NCBI GenBank assembly: GCA_964627535.1
Contig: CAZVJW010000018.1
Coordinates: 1 to 64,000 of the forward strand
Origin: UBA1447 sp964627535
Lineage (GTDB): Bacteria > Bacillota > Clostridia > Oscillospirales > Acutalibacteraceae
DNA: 64,000 nt
Reading direction: 5' to 3'
The position numbers and the translations under genes are program-made. The notes beneath the pieces are model-generated. The model worked only from the letters and a program-made list of their open reading frames with translations, ran no database searches and was not told the origin of the DNA. Positions 24,837 to 33,395 of this stretch are shown here, piece by piece (positions within the stretch are counted from its first letter, which is position 1; every line of letters starts with the position of its first letter).

Positions 24837-25733
24837 ATGAAACATTATGAATCAATTATCATCGGCCATATCACCGTGGATACCGACACCGACTATCTGG
24901 GCAGCAAAACAAAAATAGAAGGCGGAGCCGTGCTGTATTCCTCAGCTTCCGCCTATGCGCTCGGCCACAAGGTTGCAGCTTTGACAAAGGTCGCCCCGCA
25001 AGATATTGACCGTATGAAGGCTTTTACCCTGCCGAAGGAGGATGTTTACCTCATCACATCAAAGCACTCCACCGACATGATGAACCAATACCTTACCCCC
25101 GAGAAGGAAAGGCGCATCAGCGCCTGCACCAGCCAGGGCGACCCGTTCACCATTGATGATATACCGGAAGGGCTAAGCGCTGACATTTATCATTTTGCGG
25201 GACTTATTTTCGGGGATTTCGATAACGATATGATGAAATCCCTTTCAAAAAAAGGCGCTGTTGCCGTTGATGTGCAGGCGTGCCTGCGCAACCGGAACAA
25301 CGCCGACGGTTCTCTGTTTTTTAAGGACTGGGCGGATAAAGAGGAAATGCTTCCCTTTATCACGTACCTTAAAACCGACGCCGCTGAGGCGGAGATTATG
25401 ACCGGGCTGACAGACCGTAAAGAGGCCGCAAAAATGCTTTTCAGCTGGGGCGCCAAAGAAATTATGATTACCCACAACACCGAGGTCTTGATATATGACG
25501 GTAAAGAATTTTACACATGCCCAATAAAATCAAGAAATCTCAGCGGCAGAACCGGGCGCGGAGATACCACCTTCGCCGCTTATATTAACGAGCGGCTGAC
25601 ACATCGTATTAAAGACTCTCTGCTATACGCCACCGCGACGGTTTCGGTCAAAATGGAAACTCCCGGACCGTACAGGGGAACCCGCAAGGATGTTGAGGCA
25701 TATATCGCGGAGTTTTATAGGGAGTATATCTGA
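24837..25733 (+). CDS. PfkB family carbohydrate kinase
   Basis: 298-residue ribokinase-fold sugar or nucleoside kinase. The N-terminal GG motif (KIEGGAVLYSS, about 27-37) and the C-terminal signature TGRGDTTFAAY (239-249, catalytic base D243 and anion-hole glycines) are present. The loop TYLKTDAAEAEIMTG matches the family's K-x-N/T-x-x-E element. ATG 24837 follows GGAG. It stands alone, so the substrate is unclear (ribose, fructose-type sugars or inositol are possibilities). A MITE-like repeat begins 2 bp after its stop. Confidence 0.88.
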   Translation: MKHYESIIIGHITVDTDTDYLGSKTKIEGGAVLYSSASAYALGHKVAALTKVAPQDIDRMKAFTLPKEDVYLITSKHSTDMMNQYLTPEKERRISACTSQGDPFTIDDIPEGLSADIYHFAGLIFGDFDNDMMKSLSKKGAVAVDVQACLRNRNNADGSLFFKDWADKEEMLPFITYLKTDAAEAEIMTGLTDRKEAAKMLFSWGAKEIMITHNTEVLIYDGKEFYTCPIKSRNLSGRTGRGDTTFAAYINERLTHRIKDSLLYATATVSVKMETPGPYRGTRKDVEAYIAEFYREYI

Positions 25734-25735
25734 TT

Positions 25736-25838
25736 ATACTAATTCACGATTAAAAAACCTCTAAAAAATCAAGCAAAAGCTTTGATTTATTAGGCTTTGT
25801 GCGGATTTTTTAGTTAGGTTTTTATGAGTAATTAGTAT
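25736..25838 (+). repeat. MITE-like repeat, subfamily A
   Basis: 103 bp from ATACTAATTCACGATT to GAGTAATTAGTAT, with imperfect terminal inverted repeats. It lies 2 bp after the kinase stop and directly before the amidase gene. Confidence 0.92.
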
Positions 25839-25880
25839 TAGTTGACTAGATTACTCGGGTTAAGTAAAGGAGGTGCTTCT

Positions 25881-26543
25881 ATAAAAATTATAATAAAAAT
25901 AATTGCAACTGTTTTGGTCTTCTTTTTATTAACATCCTGCACCGGCAAAACAAACGAATTTACGGAGACATCCGAAATAAAAGCTTCCGAGGATGATATT
26001 GATTATTTTTTGCCTGTGGAGGAATACTCTTCCGAAAGAACCGAAGCAATTACACATGTTGTTATTCATTTTATGAGTGCGGTTGTTAGCCACCCGGACG
26101 ATCCGTATAATATAAATTACATCAGAAGTATCTTTATTGAAAACAATATATCAACTCACTATCTCATTGACAGAAAAGGGTTGGTTTATGTCTGTATCCC
26201 CGAGGCGAGAAATGCCTGGCACGCGGGAAAAGGAACATGGAAAGAATTTACCGACAACATGAATTCCCGCTCCATCGGGATAGAACTGCTGGGAATCGGC
26301 ACTTATGATGAAATGAAAGATTATATCACGAAAACCGATTATAAAAAGATTGACTCCGACAGTATCGGTTTCACACAAGCGCAATATGACTCGCTCAACA
26401 ATCTTTTAAACGATATTTTTGTGCGCAACCCAAAAATTATTCCAGACAGAAACCATGTGATTGGCCATTGTGAATACAGCCCTCAAAGATCAGATCCCGG
26501 CACCCTTTTTGACTGGAGCAAACTGACTTTCGCGGCCGATTGA
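25881..26543 (+). CDS. N-acetylmuramoyl-L-alanine amidase lipoprotein
   Basis: Predicted peptidoglycan hydrolase of the Amidase_2/PGRP fold, anchored outside the membrane as a lipoprotein. The signal peptide IIATVLVFFLLTSC has a lipobox (LTSC). Zinc ligands are the His in VVIHFM, the His in VIGHCE and the Asp in RSDPG, with the catalytic Glu in IGIELLG. The start is odd: a near-perfect AAAGGAGGT (25866-25874) lies six bases before an ATA codon at 25881, which yields an ideal lipoprotein N-terminus. The only standard start in frame is TTG 25842, without a ribosome site. Product about 220 residues. Confidence 0.85.
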   Translation: MKIIIKIIATVLVFFLLTSCTGKTNEFTETSEIKASEDDIDYFLPVEEYSSERTEAITHVVIHFMSAVVSHPDDPYNINYIRSIFIENNISTHYLIDRKGLVYVCIPEARNAWHAGKGTWKEFTDNMNSRSIGIELLGIGTYDEMKDYITKTDYKKIDSDSIGFTQAQYDSLNNLLNDIFVRNPKIIPDRNHVIGHCEYSPQRSDPGTLFDWSKLTFAAD

Positions 26544-26680
26544 CAATATATAGCAGCCAATGACAAACCGGATGTTAAAAACCGAAAGTAGCTATAGCAT
26601 AAAGACAGTAAATGTTTCATTCACGATATTGTTCAACCAGAAAACATCAAATCGAGATTTCCCACCGGTCATTAAACTTT

Positions 26681-26728
26681 AATAGCATAAGTTATCGTCA
26701 TGGTAGCCCATTGATAACTTATGCTATT
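26681..26728. terminator. Large hairpin between convergent genes
   Basis: Perfect 16-bp inverted repeat AATAGCATAAGTTATC / GATAACTTATGCTATT with a 16-base loop, between the amidase gene and the convergent XRE gene. Probably a bidirectional terminator, although T-tracts are weak. Confidence 0.6.
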
Positions 26729-26747
26729 TGTTATATCAAAAGTAAAA

Positions 26748-27032
26748 TCAAAAGCCCTTAAGTGCGGAGATTAAATTTGATATCAGCTCAATGTTTTTTT
26801 CGGTCAAACCCGTTGCATCAAAATAACGGGTGCTTTCCACTCCAAGTAAATAATCGGTGCTGACACCAAATAACGCGGCTAATTTTATCAAAATATCATA
26901 AGATGGGTAGCGTGTTGAGGTTTCGTAAGCTGATATTACGGACTTTGTCACTTTAGCGTGTGTGGCTACCTGTTGCTGAGTCATATGCTTTTCAATACGG
27001 AGCCCCTTCAGCTTATCACCTATGTCAACCAT
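26748..27032 (-). CDS. XRE family transcriptional regulator
   Basis: 94 residues from ATG 27032 (two upstream in-frame starts at 27041 and 27044 are possible). A standard HTH_3 domain: IGDKLKGLRIEKHMTQQQVA, KVTKSVISAYETSTRYPSYDILIKLAALF, VSTDYLLG. The last 25 residues are helical. It is transcribed away from the LRR surface-protein gene, whose promoter lies in the shared 180-bp region, so it may regulate that gene or itself (inference). Confidence 0.9.
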   Translation of the reverse strand: MVDIGDKLKGLRIEKHMTQQQVATHAKVTKSVISAYETSTRYPSYDILIKLAALFGVSTDYLLGVESTRYFDATGLTEKNIELISNLISALKGF

Positions 27033-27104
27033 TTCAATCACCAACCCTTACTATCAGTGTACCCTTTTGATGTTTTGGTTTGGTGTATTTGTATATTTAA
27101 TTAG

Positions 27105-27133
27105 TTGACATTTAGAAAATAATATGTTAATCT
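27105..27133 (+). promoter_or_regulatory. Putative promoter of the LRR/InlB surface protein gene
   Basis: TTGACA at 27105-27110 followed by TTTAGAAAATAATATGT and a weak -10 near TAATCT. The block is strikingly like that at 39809-39837 in front of another secreted-protein gene (TTGACA.TTAGAAAA.AATATG). Confidence 0.5.
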
Positions 27134-27214
27134 TTCAAATAATGAAATATTTTAATCAATTTTGTTTGCGCAATACTCGTTATAAACGAGATAAAAAATA
27201 TGGGAGGTATTAGC

Positions 27215-29230
27215 ATGTTAAAGGCAAAAAGGGCACTGGCGATTCTGTTAGCGGTGTTATTAGTATGGGGGGGCACGCGGGTTGGTACAATTGATGCGAG
27301 TGCGGAAACCAGCGGTATTTACACCTATGAAGTCACCGGCGGCAATGCCACGATTACCGGTTGTGACACTTCTGCAGCGGGAGTTCTCACTATTCCCGCT
27401 ATGCTCGACATGTATCCAGTCACCGGAATTAAGGATCGTGCTTTTTCGTTTTGCACCAAACTAACCTCTATCACGATTCCTGACAGCGTGGTAAGCATTG
27501 GGCATGCTCCGTTTGGTTATTGCGATAAGCTTACATCGATCAATGTCGGTGAAAGTAATACCAGCTATTCGAGCGTTGACGGCGTTCTCTACAACAAAAA
27601 TCAAACCGCGCTAATGCAATGCCCCGCCGCGAAAACATCGATCAATATCGCAAGCAGCACAACAGTCATTGAATCAGGCGCTTTACTAGGTTGCGAATAT
27701 CTTACCGTCATATCCATACCAAATAGTGTTACTCAACTGGAGCCAACGCTTTTCATAAGTTGCACGAGCTTAGTCACAATCAATATCTCGGCAAGCGTCA
27801 CGAACATATATTCCGCGCTGAATGGTTGTAGCAGTTTGCTGGCAATCAACGTGGATGCGAGTAATTCCAACTACTCAAGCATTGACGGTGTTCTCTACGA
27901 TAAGAACCAGACAAACCTCATTACTGTCCCCTGTGCGGCGACATCAGTCAATATCCCGAGCACAACTAAAAGCATTGATTTTTATGCTTTTAGCAATTGT
28001 GTTAAACTTACAGCTATTACTGTGGATGTGATCAACCTAAACTATTCCAACGCAGACGGTATTCTCTATAACAAAGATAAAACCACACTTGTTAAGTACC
28101 CTGCCACAAAAGCCTCTGTTACCATCCCAAGCAGTGTATCATTCATTGGGAAATGTGCATTTGAGGACAACGTTAGCCTTACTTCCATTACCATACCAGG
28201 CACTGTTTCAATAATTGGGGATTATGCTTTTGAATCTTGTTCCAAACTCGCAAAGGTTACTATCCTGAACGGCGTCACAAGCATTGGCGACTGGGCATTC
28301 TCTTTTAACAGTAAACTGACAGCCGTTGTTATCCCTGACAGCGTCACTTATATCGGTGACTCAGCGTTTTCCACTTTCTATGATACGACCATTTACGGTA
28401 ACGAAGGTAGCTACGCGCAAACTTTCGCCCTCGCTAAGGGCTTCGCGTTTGTGGTCGGCGACCTACCTCGAAACACATACGCCGTCACCTTCAACGCCAA
28501 CGGCGGCAGCGGTGCGCCCACAGCGCAAACAAAGACTGAGGGTTTGACATTGGATCTCAACAGCACTCGACCCTCCCATACAGGATATACCTTCGCGGGC
28601 TGGGCCACAAACAGTACAGCCGTCATAGCGCAATACCAACCAGGTGATAGTTACACAACGGATGCGGCGCTATCGCTTTACGCCGTGTGGCAGGTAAACA
28701 CCTACACTGTACGCTATAATGCCAACGGCGGTAGCGGTACAATGGCGGATTCCTCACACACATATGGCGTGGCAAAGGCACTCAATGCCAATGCCTTCAC
28801 GAAAGCGGATGGCTATTTCAGTGGTTGGGCAACATCCGCAGGCGGAGTCGTGGTGTACATTAATAGCCAGAGCGTGAGCAACTTAACAGTAGTCAACGGC
28901 GCTATCATAGAACTGTATGCTGTATGGAAAACGGCGGACAAAAATGCTCTAAATGCCAAAATCAATGCTATTAAGGATACACAAAAGGGAAACTACACCG
29001 ATGTCAGTTGGGACGCCTTTCAAACCGCGCTGAATAGCGCACAAACCATTGCAGGTAATGCTACGGTTACTCAGGAACAAGTAGACAATGCTCTGAATGA
29101 CCTAAATGCAGCACACAATGGATTGACTGAGAAAAAGGGCGTTTTTGGCACCAATCCTAAGTGGTACGGCGCATGGTGGCATTACATCCTTTTCTTTATT
29201 GGTTTCGGTTTCATTTGGATGTGGTTCTAA
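27215..29230 (+). CDS. Secreted LRR_5 (BspA-like) / InlB-repeat / FIVAR surface protein
   Basis: 671 residues from ATG 27215, chosen because GGGAGG (27202-27207) is seven bases upstream; the in-frame ATG 27200 overlaps that site. Order: signal peptide (ALAILLAVLLVWGG); about nine BspA-type leucine-rich repeats (residues 35-415, for example LTSITIPDSVVSIG, KVTILNGVTSIGDWAF); two InlB B-repeats (VTFNANGGSG...LYAVWQ and VRYNANGGSG...LYAVWK, 420-565); a FIVAR-like helical module (DKNALNAKINAIKD..., 570-635); and a hydrophobic C-terminus WWHYILFFIGFGFIWMWF with no LPxTG. The terminal helix probably anchors it in the membrane. Such proteins usually bind host or polymer surfaces; the ligand here is unknown. 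Confidence 0.88.
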   Translation: MLKAKRALAILLAVLLVWGGTRVGTIDASAETSGIYTYEVTGGNATITGCDTSAAGVLTIPAMLDMYPVTGIKDRAFSFCTKLTSITIPDSVVSIGHAPFGYCDKLTSINVGESNTSYSSVDGVLYNKNQTALMQCPAAKTSINIASSTTVIESGALLGCEYLTVISIPNSVTQLEPTLFISCTSLVTINISASVTNIYSALNGCSSLLAINVDASNSNYSSIDGVLYDKNQTNLITVPCAATSVNIPSTTKSIDFYAFSNCVKLTAITVDVINLNYSNADGILYNKDKTTLVKYPATKASVTIPSSVSFIGKCAFEDNVSLTSITIPGTVSIIGDYAFESCSKLAKVTILNGVTSIGDWAFSFNSKLTAVVIPDSVTYIGDSAFSTFYDTTIYGNEGSYAQTFALAKGFAFVVGDLPRNTYAVTFNANGGSGAPTAQTKTEGLTLDLNSTRPSHTGYTFAGWATNSTAVIAQYQPGDSYTTDAALSLYAVWQVNTYTVRYNANGGSGTMADSSHTYGVAKALNANAFTKADGYFSGWATSAGGVVVYINSQSVSNLTVVNGAIIELYAVWKTADKNALNAKINAIKDTQKGNYTDVSWDAFQTALNSAQTIAGNATVTQEQVDNALNDLNAAHNGLTEKKGVFGTNPKWYGAWWHYILFFIGFGFIWMWF

Positions 29231-29322
29231 CGGAGGGGAAACTTAAAGAAAGCAATCATATTAAGGTGCCTATTTTATCTATTACAGCCTACAATCACTA
29301 GAATTTCCGTGTTTACCAAAGT

Positions 29323-29355
29323 AAGAGGCCGCCTTATTTAAGACGGTCTCTTTTT
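29323..29355 (+). terminator. Intrinsic terminator after the LRR protein gene
   Basis: Stem AGAGGCCGCCTT / AAGACGGTCTCT with G-U pairs, 4-base loop and a TTTTT tail, about 95 bp after the stop. Confidence 0.75.
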
Positions 29356-29434
29356 ATCGGGTCGTATAAAGACGATTCTCTCGTGCTCATTGGTTTTCGA
29401 AAAATACGGCGACTAACACTCTTTTCATCAATTG

Positions 29435-29536
29435 ATACTAATTACTCATAAAAACCTAACTAAAAAATCCGCGAAAACAGCATAAATCAAAGCTTTTGCT
29501 TGATTTTTTAGAGGTTTTTTAATCGTGAATTAGTAT
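29435..29536 (-). repeat. MITE-like repeat, subfamily A, inverted copy
   Basis: 102 bp reading on the plus strand from ATACTAATTACTCAT to AATCGTGAATTAGTAT. This is the reverse complement of the other subfamily A copies and the only one of them in this orientation. Confidence 0.9.
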
Positions 29537-29590
29537 GAGGTTGTATTTCACCTATTTACTATCACTATAAAGGCGAAGGAGTTGATTTGT

Positions 29591-29777
29591 ATGTATGTAA
29601 ATATTAATAACCTCGTTTCATAACGGAAGCCAATCAAAACTTTCAAAAGTTGAGCGCTTGTTTGACGAGCGAGGAATAGTCGTTATACTCAAAAACAATG
29701 TCCCGCGCTATGTTTTAGCCGACTACAATTTGTTTTTGCAAAAAGAGCTCCTGACCAAGCATACCCATGATTTCTAG
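29591..29777 (+). pseudogene. Decayed Phd/YefM-type antitoxin gene
   Basis: Starting at ATG 29591 (GAAGGAG nine bases upstream) the frame reads MYVNINNLVS and stops. The next frames continue as ITEANQNF and then SKVERLFDERGIVVILKNNV...PRYVLADYNLFL to a TAG at 29775-29777. Together these rebuild a Phd/YefM antitoxin (NLVS-ITEANQNFSKV...), broken by two single-base deletions, near 29620 and near 29640. No toxin gene is visible next to it. Confidence 0.7.
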
Positions 29778-29847
29778 GGCTTGGCTAAATGATAAAGGGG
29801 TGTAGCAAATGCCTCTACAACCCTTATTCTTTTTTCGGTGTTGTTAT

Positions 29848-30036
29848 TTATTTGTTCATCAGCCCGTAAGTGTTGCACGCCCTGTAATCCGCGCTTTCCA
29901 AATCGCCTGTGCCGAAAGCCGCCCATGAATGCGACCTGTAGATGCTTTCATCCGGCACATTGTTCAGCGCACCGTTTGAGCAACATGCTCGTAATAATGA
30001 TTCAACTTCACAAAGCGTCTTGCAAGAGTGATTATA
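29848..30036 (-). pseudogene. Remnant of the 3' end of a second L-fucose isomerase gene
   Basis: Read on the minus strand this encodes DIITLA, then after a roughly 30-bp disruption and frameshift LNNVPDESIYRSHSWAAFG and TGDLESADYRACNTYGLMNK-stop. It matches the C-terminus of the intact fucI at 31508 (DLITLAS...NVANENIYRPHAWAAFG...). It is not identical to it, so it derives from a paralogue or an old duplication. It begins right at the stop codon of the DUF4143 ATPase gene. Confidence 0.8.
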
Positions 30037-31255
30037 TCATCCAAATCGGCACAATCAGCGTTTGTCTGTTTATAGCCGATAAGTCTTCTTTCATGCATAA
30101 AATTGCGCCTAACCCCCGTGGTATGCTGCCGGAATCGAGCACCTTAAAGGCACTTGCAAGCTCCGTTGCGGGGGATGCGGACTTTTTAATTTCAAACGGG
30201 TGCAGTTCACCGTCACTTTCCATAATCATATCAATTTCACGGCTGTCCTTATCCCGGTAGTAATGCGTTAAACATTCCAAACCGTTGTTTGTATAGCTCT
30301 TAATGATTTCCGCAACGGTATAATTTTCAAGTATAGCGCCATTCATCGCGCCGTTCATCAAAATTTCAGGCGCAGTATATTTTGTCAGGTAGGCAACAAG
30401 GCCGGTATCAAAAAAGTACAGTTTCGGTGTTTTTATTGTTCTTTTCAGCAGGTTGTTGGAATATGGATGGAGATAAAAAATAATATCCGATTTTTCCATC
30501 AGCAGAAGCCAGCGTTTTGCCGTGTCATCGGTCACACCAACATCGGCGGCAATGCTGTGAATATTCAGCATTTGGCCCGTCCGGCAAGCGGCGGCGCGAA
30601 CAAAATCGGCAAACAGCAGTTTGTCAATCCGGTCTATCATATCACTGATATCCCGCTGAATATAACTTTGCAGATAGCTCGAATAATAGGAGTTGCTATT
30701 CGGATATTTGCCGCTGACAATCCCCGGCATGGCTCCTCGCCAAATGCGCTCATACATACCGGGCATATCTGTTCGTTTACCCGTTGATGCCCGTTCTCTG
30801 ATATCTTCGATACCGATTTTTAAAGGGGTATGCTTGCCGCTGCCGTATATTTCATGTTGCGACAGACAAGACATGTGCAAAATTGAAACTCTGCCCGCAA
30901 GAGATTCCTGCGCAAGCTCCATCAGACGAAAGGCCTGTGAACCTGTCATCCAAAAGGAACCGGGGGCGGCACCGTTGTCAATGGCGATTTTTATATATGA
31001 AAACAGCTCGGGCGCGTACTGAACCTCATCAATCAAAACCGGCGCGGGGTTCACAGATAAAAAAAGTTCGGGGTCGTTTTTTGCCATAGCTCTTGCTTCT
31101 AAATCGTCAAGTGTTACATATTTTCTGCCTTCATCCTTGATTTGGCGAAGCGTTGTTGTCTTCCCTACTTGACGAGGTCCTGTTATCAAAATCGCAGAGA
31201 AATATTTTGATTCATCAAGGATTACTTCTTCAATATCTCTTTTTATATAGTTCAT
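30032..31255 (-). CDS. DUF4143-type AAA ATPase
   Basis: 407-residue ATPase of the AAA_14 + DUF4143 group. Walker A is GPRQVGKTT (about 26-34) and Walker B VLIDEVQYAPE, followed by TGSQAF (sensor). The C-terminal DUF4143 part has YFFDTGLVAYL and the nuclease-like REIDMIMESDGELHPFEIKKS (D...E-x-K pattern). It ends naturally with VPIWMI. Family members are common, often strain-variable genes of unclear function, suspected of mobility or defence roles. A perfect promoter lies upstream. The gene sits between intact fucI and a fucI remnant, suggesting insertion. Start at ATG 31255. Confidence 0.88.
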   Translation of the reverse strand: MNYIKRDIEEVILDESKYFSAILITGPRQVGKTTTLRQIKDEGRKYVTLDDLEARAMAKNDPELFLSVNPAPVLIDEVQYAPELFSYIKIAIDNGAAPGSFWMTGSQAFRLMELAQESLAGRVSILHMSCLSQHEIYGSGKHTPLKIGIEDIRERASTGKRTDMPGMYERIWRGAMPGIVSGKYPNSNSYYSSYLQSYIQRDISDMIDRIDKLLFADFVRAAACRTGQMLNIHSIAADVGVTDDTAKRWLLLMEKSDIIFYLHPYSNNLLKRTIKTPKLYFFDTGLVAYLTKYTAPEILMNGAMNGAILENYTVAEIIKSYTNNGLECLTHYYRDKDSREIDMIMESDGELHPFEIKKSASPATELASAFKVLDSGSIPRGLGAILCMKEDLSAINRQTLIVPIWMI

Positions 31256-31299
31256 GGTATTCCTCCCGCCTGTTTTTGGCTAATATCCGATGCAATCGT

Positions 31300-31328
31300 A
31301 TTATAGCCAAATTCACGTTAAGTGTCAA
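31300..31328 (-). promoter_or_regulatory. Consensus promoter of the DUF4143 ATPase gene
   Basis: Minus strand TTGACA (31328-31323) and TATAAT (31305-31300), perfect hexamers with a 17-bp spacer, about 45 bp upstream of the start codon. Confidence 0.85.
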
Positions 31329-31507
31329 TACCCATTATAAATAAAGCAACCCAAGGGTTCAAGAAATCCGACGGTTTTCTATAAAAGGTCGAAGGAACCG
31401 CAAAGCGATTCCCTCGGTAATAACATATAATTTTGAATAACCCGTCCCCGGTTAAACGGGACACCTATGTTCTGAACACTCCCCCATGCTGTGCTGACCA
31501 CTGACCA

Positions 31508-33307
31508 CTATCTGTACACCGGCCCGTAAGTATTGCATGCCCTGTAATCCGCGCTTTCCAAATCACCGGTGCCGAAAGCAGCCCAGGCATGCGGCCTGTA
31601 GATGTTCTCATTCGCGACATTGTGCATCGCGACAGGTATACGCAGCATACTCGCGAGGGTAATTAAATCTTTGCCGATGTGCCCGTAGGTCAGCGAGCCA
31701 TGGTTTGCGCCCCAGTTCGCCATTACGGAATAAACATCCTTGAACGCGCATTTTTCGTTGGTATTCGGTACAAACCAGGTTGTCGGCCAGGTTGGGCTTG
31801 TTCTTTCGTCGAGCTTGGCATGAATTTCGTCCGGCAAAACAATTGTGTAGCCTTCCGCCAGCTGCAGCACCGGGCCGATGCCGTCAACCAAATTGAACCG
31901 TATCATCGTAACGGGCATCTGCGCCCTTGTTTTAAACTGGGAAGAATATCCGCCGCCTCTGAAATAGCCGATATCAGCCGGACACCACTCGGTAACGGAA
32001 AGCATCGCCTCAATATCCTTGTCGTTCACGTCCCACCATTTTTTGATAACCGCTTTTCCGTCGGCATCTTTGGACATACCGGTCGCGTCAAGCGCGGCGG
32101 AACCGGAATTAATCAGATGAATGAAACCGTCTTTTGCTATTCCGTCCGGTTTGATGCCGGTAACATGCTCCACCGCTTCGGGGCTCCAATAGGTGCGGAC
32201 ATCGGCGAACACGCTGGCGGTGCCGGTAAGCAGCTTGCCGGCAAGCATCGCAAGGCCGTTGAGGCCGTCGTTTTCCGTGGCGAAGACGAGCGGCTCTTTT
32301 TTGCCGTTCCAATCAAAGGATGAATTGAGGATTGCCTCTGTAAAGTCGGCATTCGGCATAAAATCCGTCCATTGCCTTTGGCCTTGGAAGCCGCCCAAAA
32401 TAGCGTTGCGCCCCAGCGCTTCCTCGTGCCAGCCGTCGGTAATGCCGCTTTGGCGGGATGTTTCGGTCGGGCTGACAGTATTCAGTTTTTCGTTGCCGAT
32501 GAGGATATCGCGGCAGATGAGCGTCATTTTAATGACTAACTCCCATTCCCAATCCTTGCGCTCGCGGGGTTTGGGGTTGGTGTTGATATCGAGGCCTTCT
32601 TTGCAGTTCTTTTTCGCCCAGGCAAGCGCCTTTGCAAACTCATCATGGTCGTATATTTCGAGTTCAACCCTGCGGCTGACTTCGGACATATCCACCCATT
32701 CCGCGCGCAGGCCGAAATACTTTTGCATAAACGCGGCATCGCAGTAAGAACCGGCTATGCCCATGGAAACCGAGCCCAACCCGACATACGCTTTGCCTTT
32801 GATTTGGCCGACCGCCGCCGCCGCGCGGGCGAAGCGGAGGATTTTCTCCTCAACATCGGCGGGGACGGTGTTGTCATTCAAATCCTGCACGTCTCTGCCG
32901 TAAATCGAAAACGCAGGCAGTCCTTTTTGGGCGTGCGCCGCCATAACGGCAGCCAGGTACACAGCGCCCGGGCGCTCTGTGCCGTTAAAGCCCCAAACAG
33001 CTTTAATTGTCATCGGGTCCATGTCCATTGTTTCGCTGCCGTAGCACCAGCACGGGGTGACGGAAAGAGTCGCGCAGACATTTTGGGTTGAGAAGAACTC
33101 GGCGCACTTTGCCGCTTCCGCTCCGCCGCCGATGGTGCAGGGGGAAATAACACACTCGAAGGGTGTGCCGTCGGTATAAAAAACATTCGCCTCAATGAGT
33201 TCTTTCGCCGCTTTTGCCATCGCCGCCGTTTTTTCCTCCAACGATTCGCGCACGCCGCCCCAGCGCCCGTCAATTATTGGTCTGATTCCTATTTTTGCCC
33301 TATACAT
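31508..33307 (-). CDS. fucI: L-fucose isomerase
   Basis: 599-residue cytoplasmic enzyme converting L-fucose to L-fuculose with a divalent metal. Full-length family match: start MYRAKIGIRPIIDGRWGGVR, SVTPCWCYGSETMDMD, FATENDGLNGLAML (metal Glu region), VFADVRTYW (metal Asp) and SLTYGHIGKDL (metal His), ending AAFGTGDLESADYRACNTYG. It is the last gene of a minus-strand operon fucU-kinase-fucI, 88 bp after the kinase. A paralogue's 3' remnant lies 1.5 kb further on. Confidence 0.95.
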   Translation of the reverse strand: MYRAKIGIRPIIDGRWGGVRESLEEKTAAMAKAAKELIEANVFYTDGTPFECVISPCTIGGGAEAAKCAEFFSTQNVCATLSVTPCWCYGSETMDMDPMTIKAVWGFNGTERPGAVYLAAVMAAHAQKGLPAFSIYGRDVQDLNDNTVPADVEEKILRFARAAAAVGQIKGKAYVGLGSVSMGIAGSYCDAAFMQKYFGLRAEWVDMSEVSRRVELEIYDHDEFAKALAWAKKNCKEGLDINTNPKPRERKDWEWELVIKMTLICRDILIGNEKLNTVSPTETSRQSGITDGWHEEALGRNAILGGFQGQRQWTDFMPNADFTEAILNSSFDWNGKKEPLVFATENDGLNGLAMLAGKLLTGTASVFADVRTYWSPEAVEHVTGIKPDGIAKDGFIHLINSGSAALDATGMSKDADGKAVIKKWWDVNDKDIEAMLSVTEWCPADIGYFRGGGYSSQFKTRAQMPVTMIRFNLVDGIGPVLQLAEGYTIVLPDEIHAKLDERTSPTWPTTWFVPNTNEKCAFKDVYSVMANWGANHGSLTYGHIGKDLITLASMLRIPVAMHNVANENIYRPHAWAAFGTGDLESADYRACNTYGPVYR

Positions 33308-33370
33308 AATATCTTCCTTTCGATGTTTTTATATTGTTATTTTAATTTCGCACAAAAGTCTTGTTTGTCA

Positions 33371-33395
33371 ACGGCGGGAGCAAGCCCCCGCCCTA
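33371..33395. repeat. Short GC-rich hairpin repeat, copy 1
   Basis: A 25-bp sequence (ACGGCGGGAGC followed by AAGCCCCCGCCCTA) with complementary GGCGGG/CCCGCC arms. The same 25 bp occur at 55083-55107. It lies directly beyond the kinase stop, inside the fucose operon. REP-like. Confidence 0.7.
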
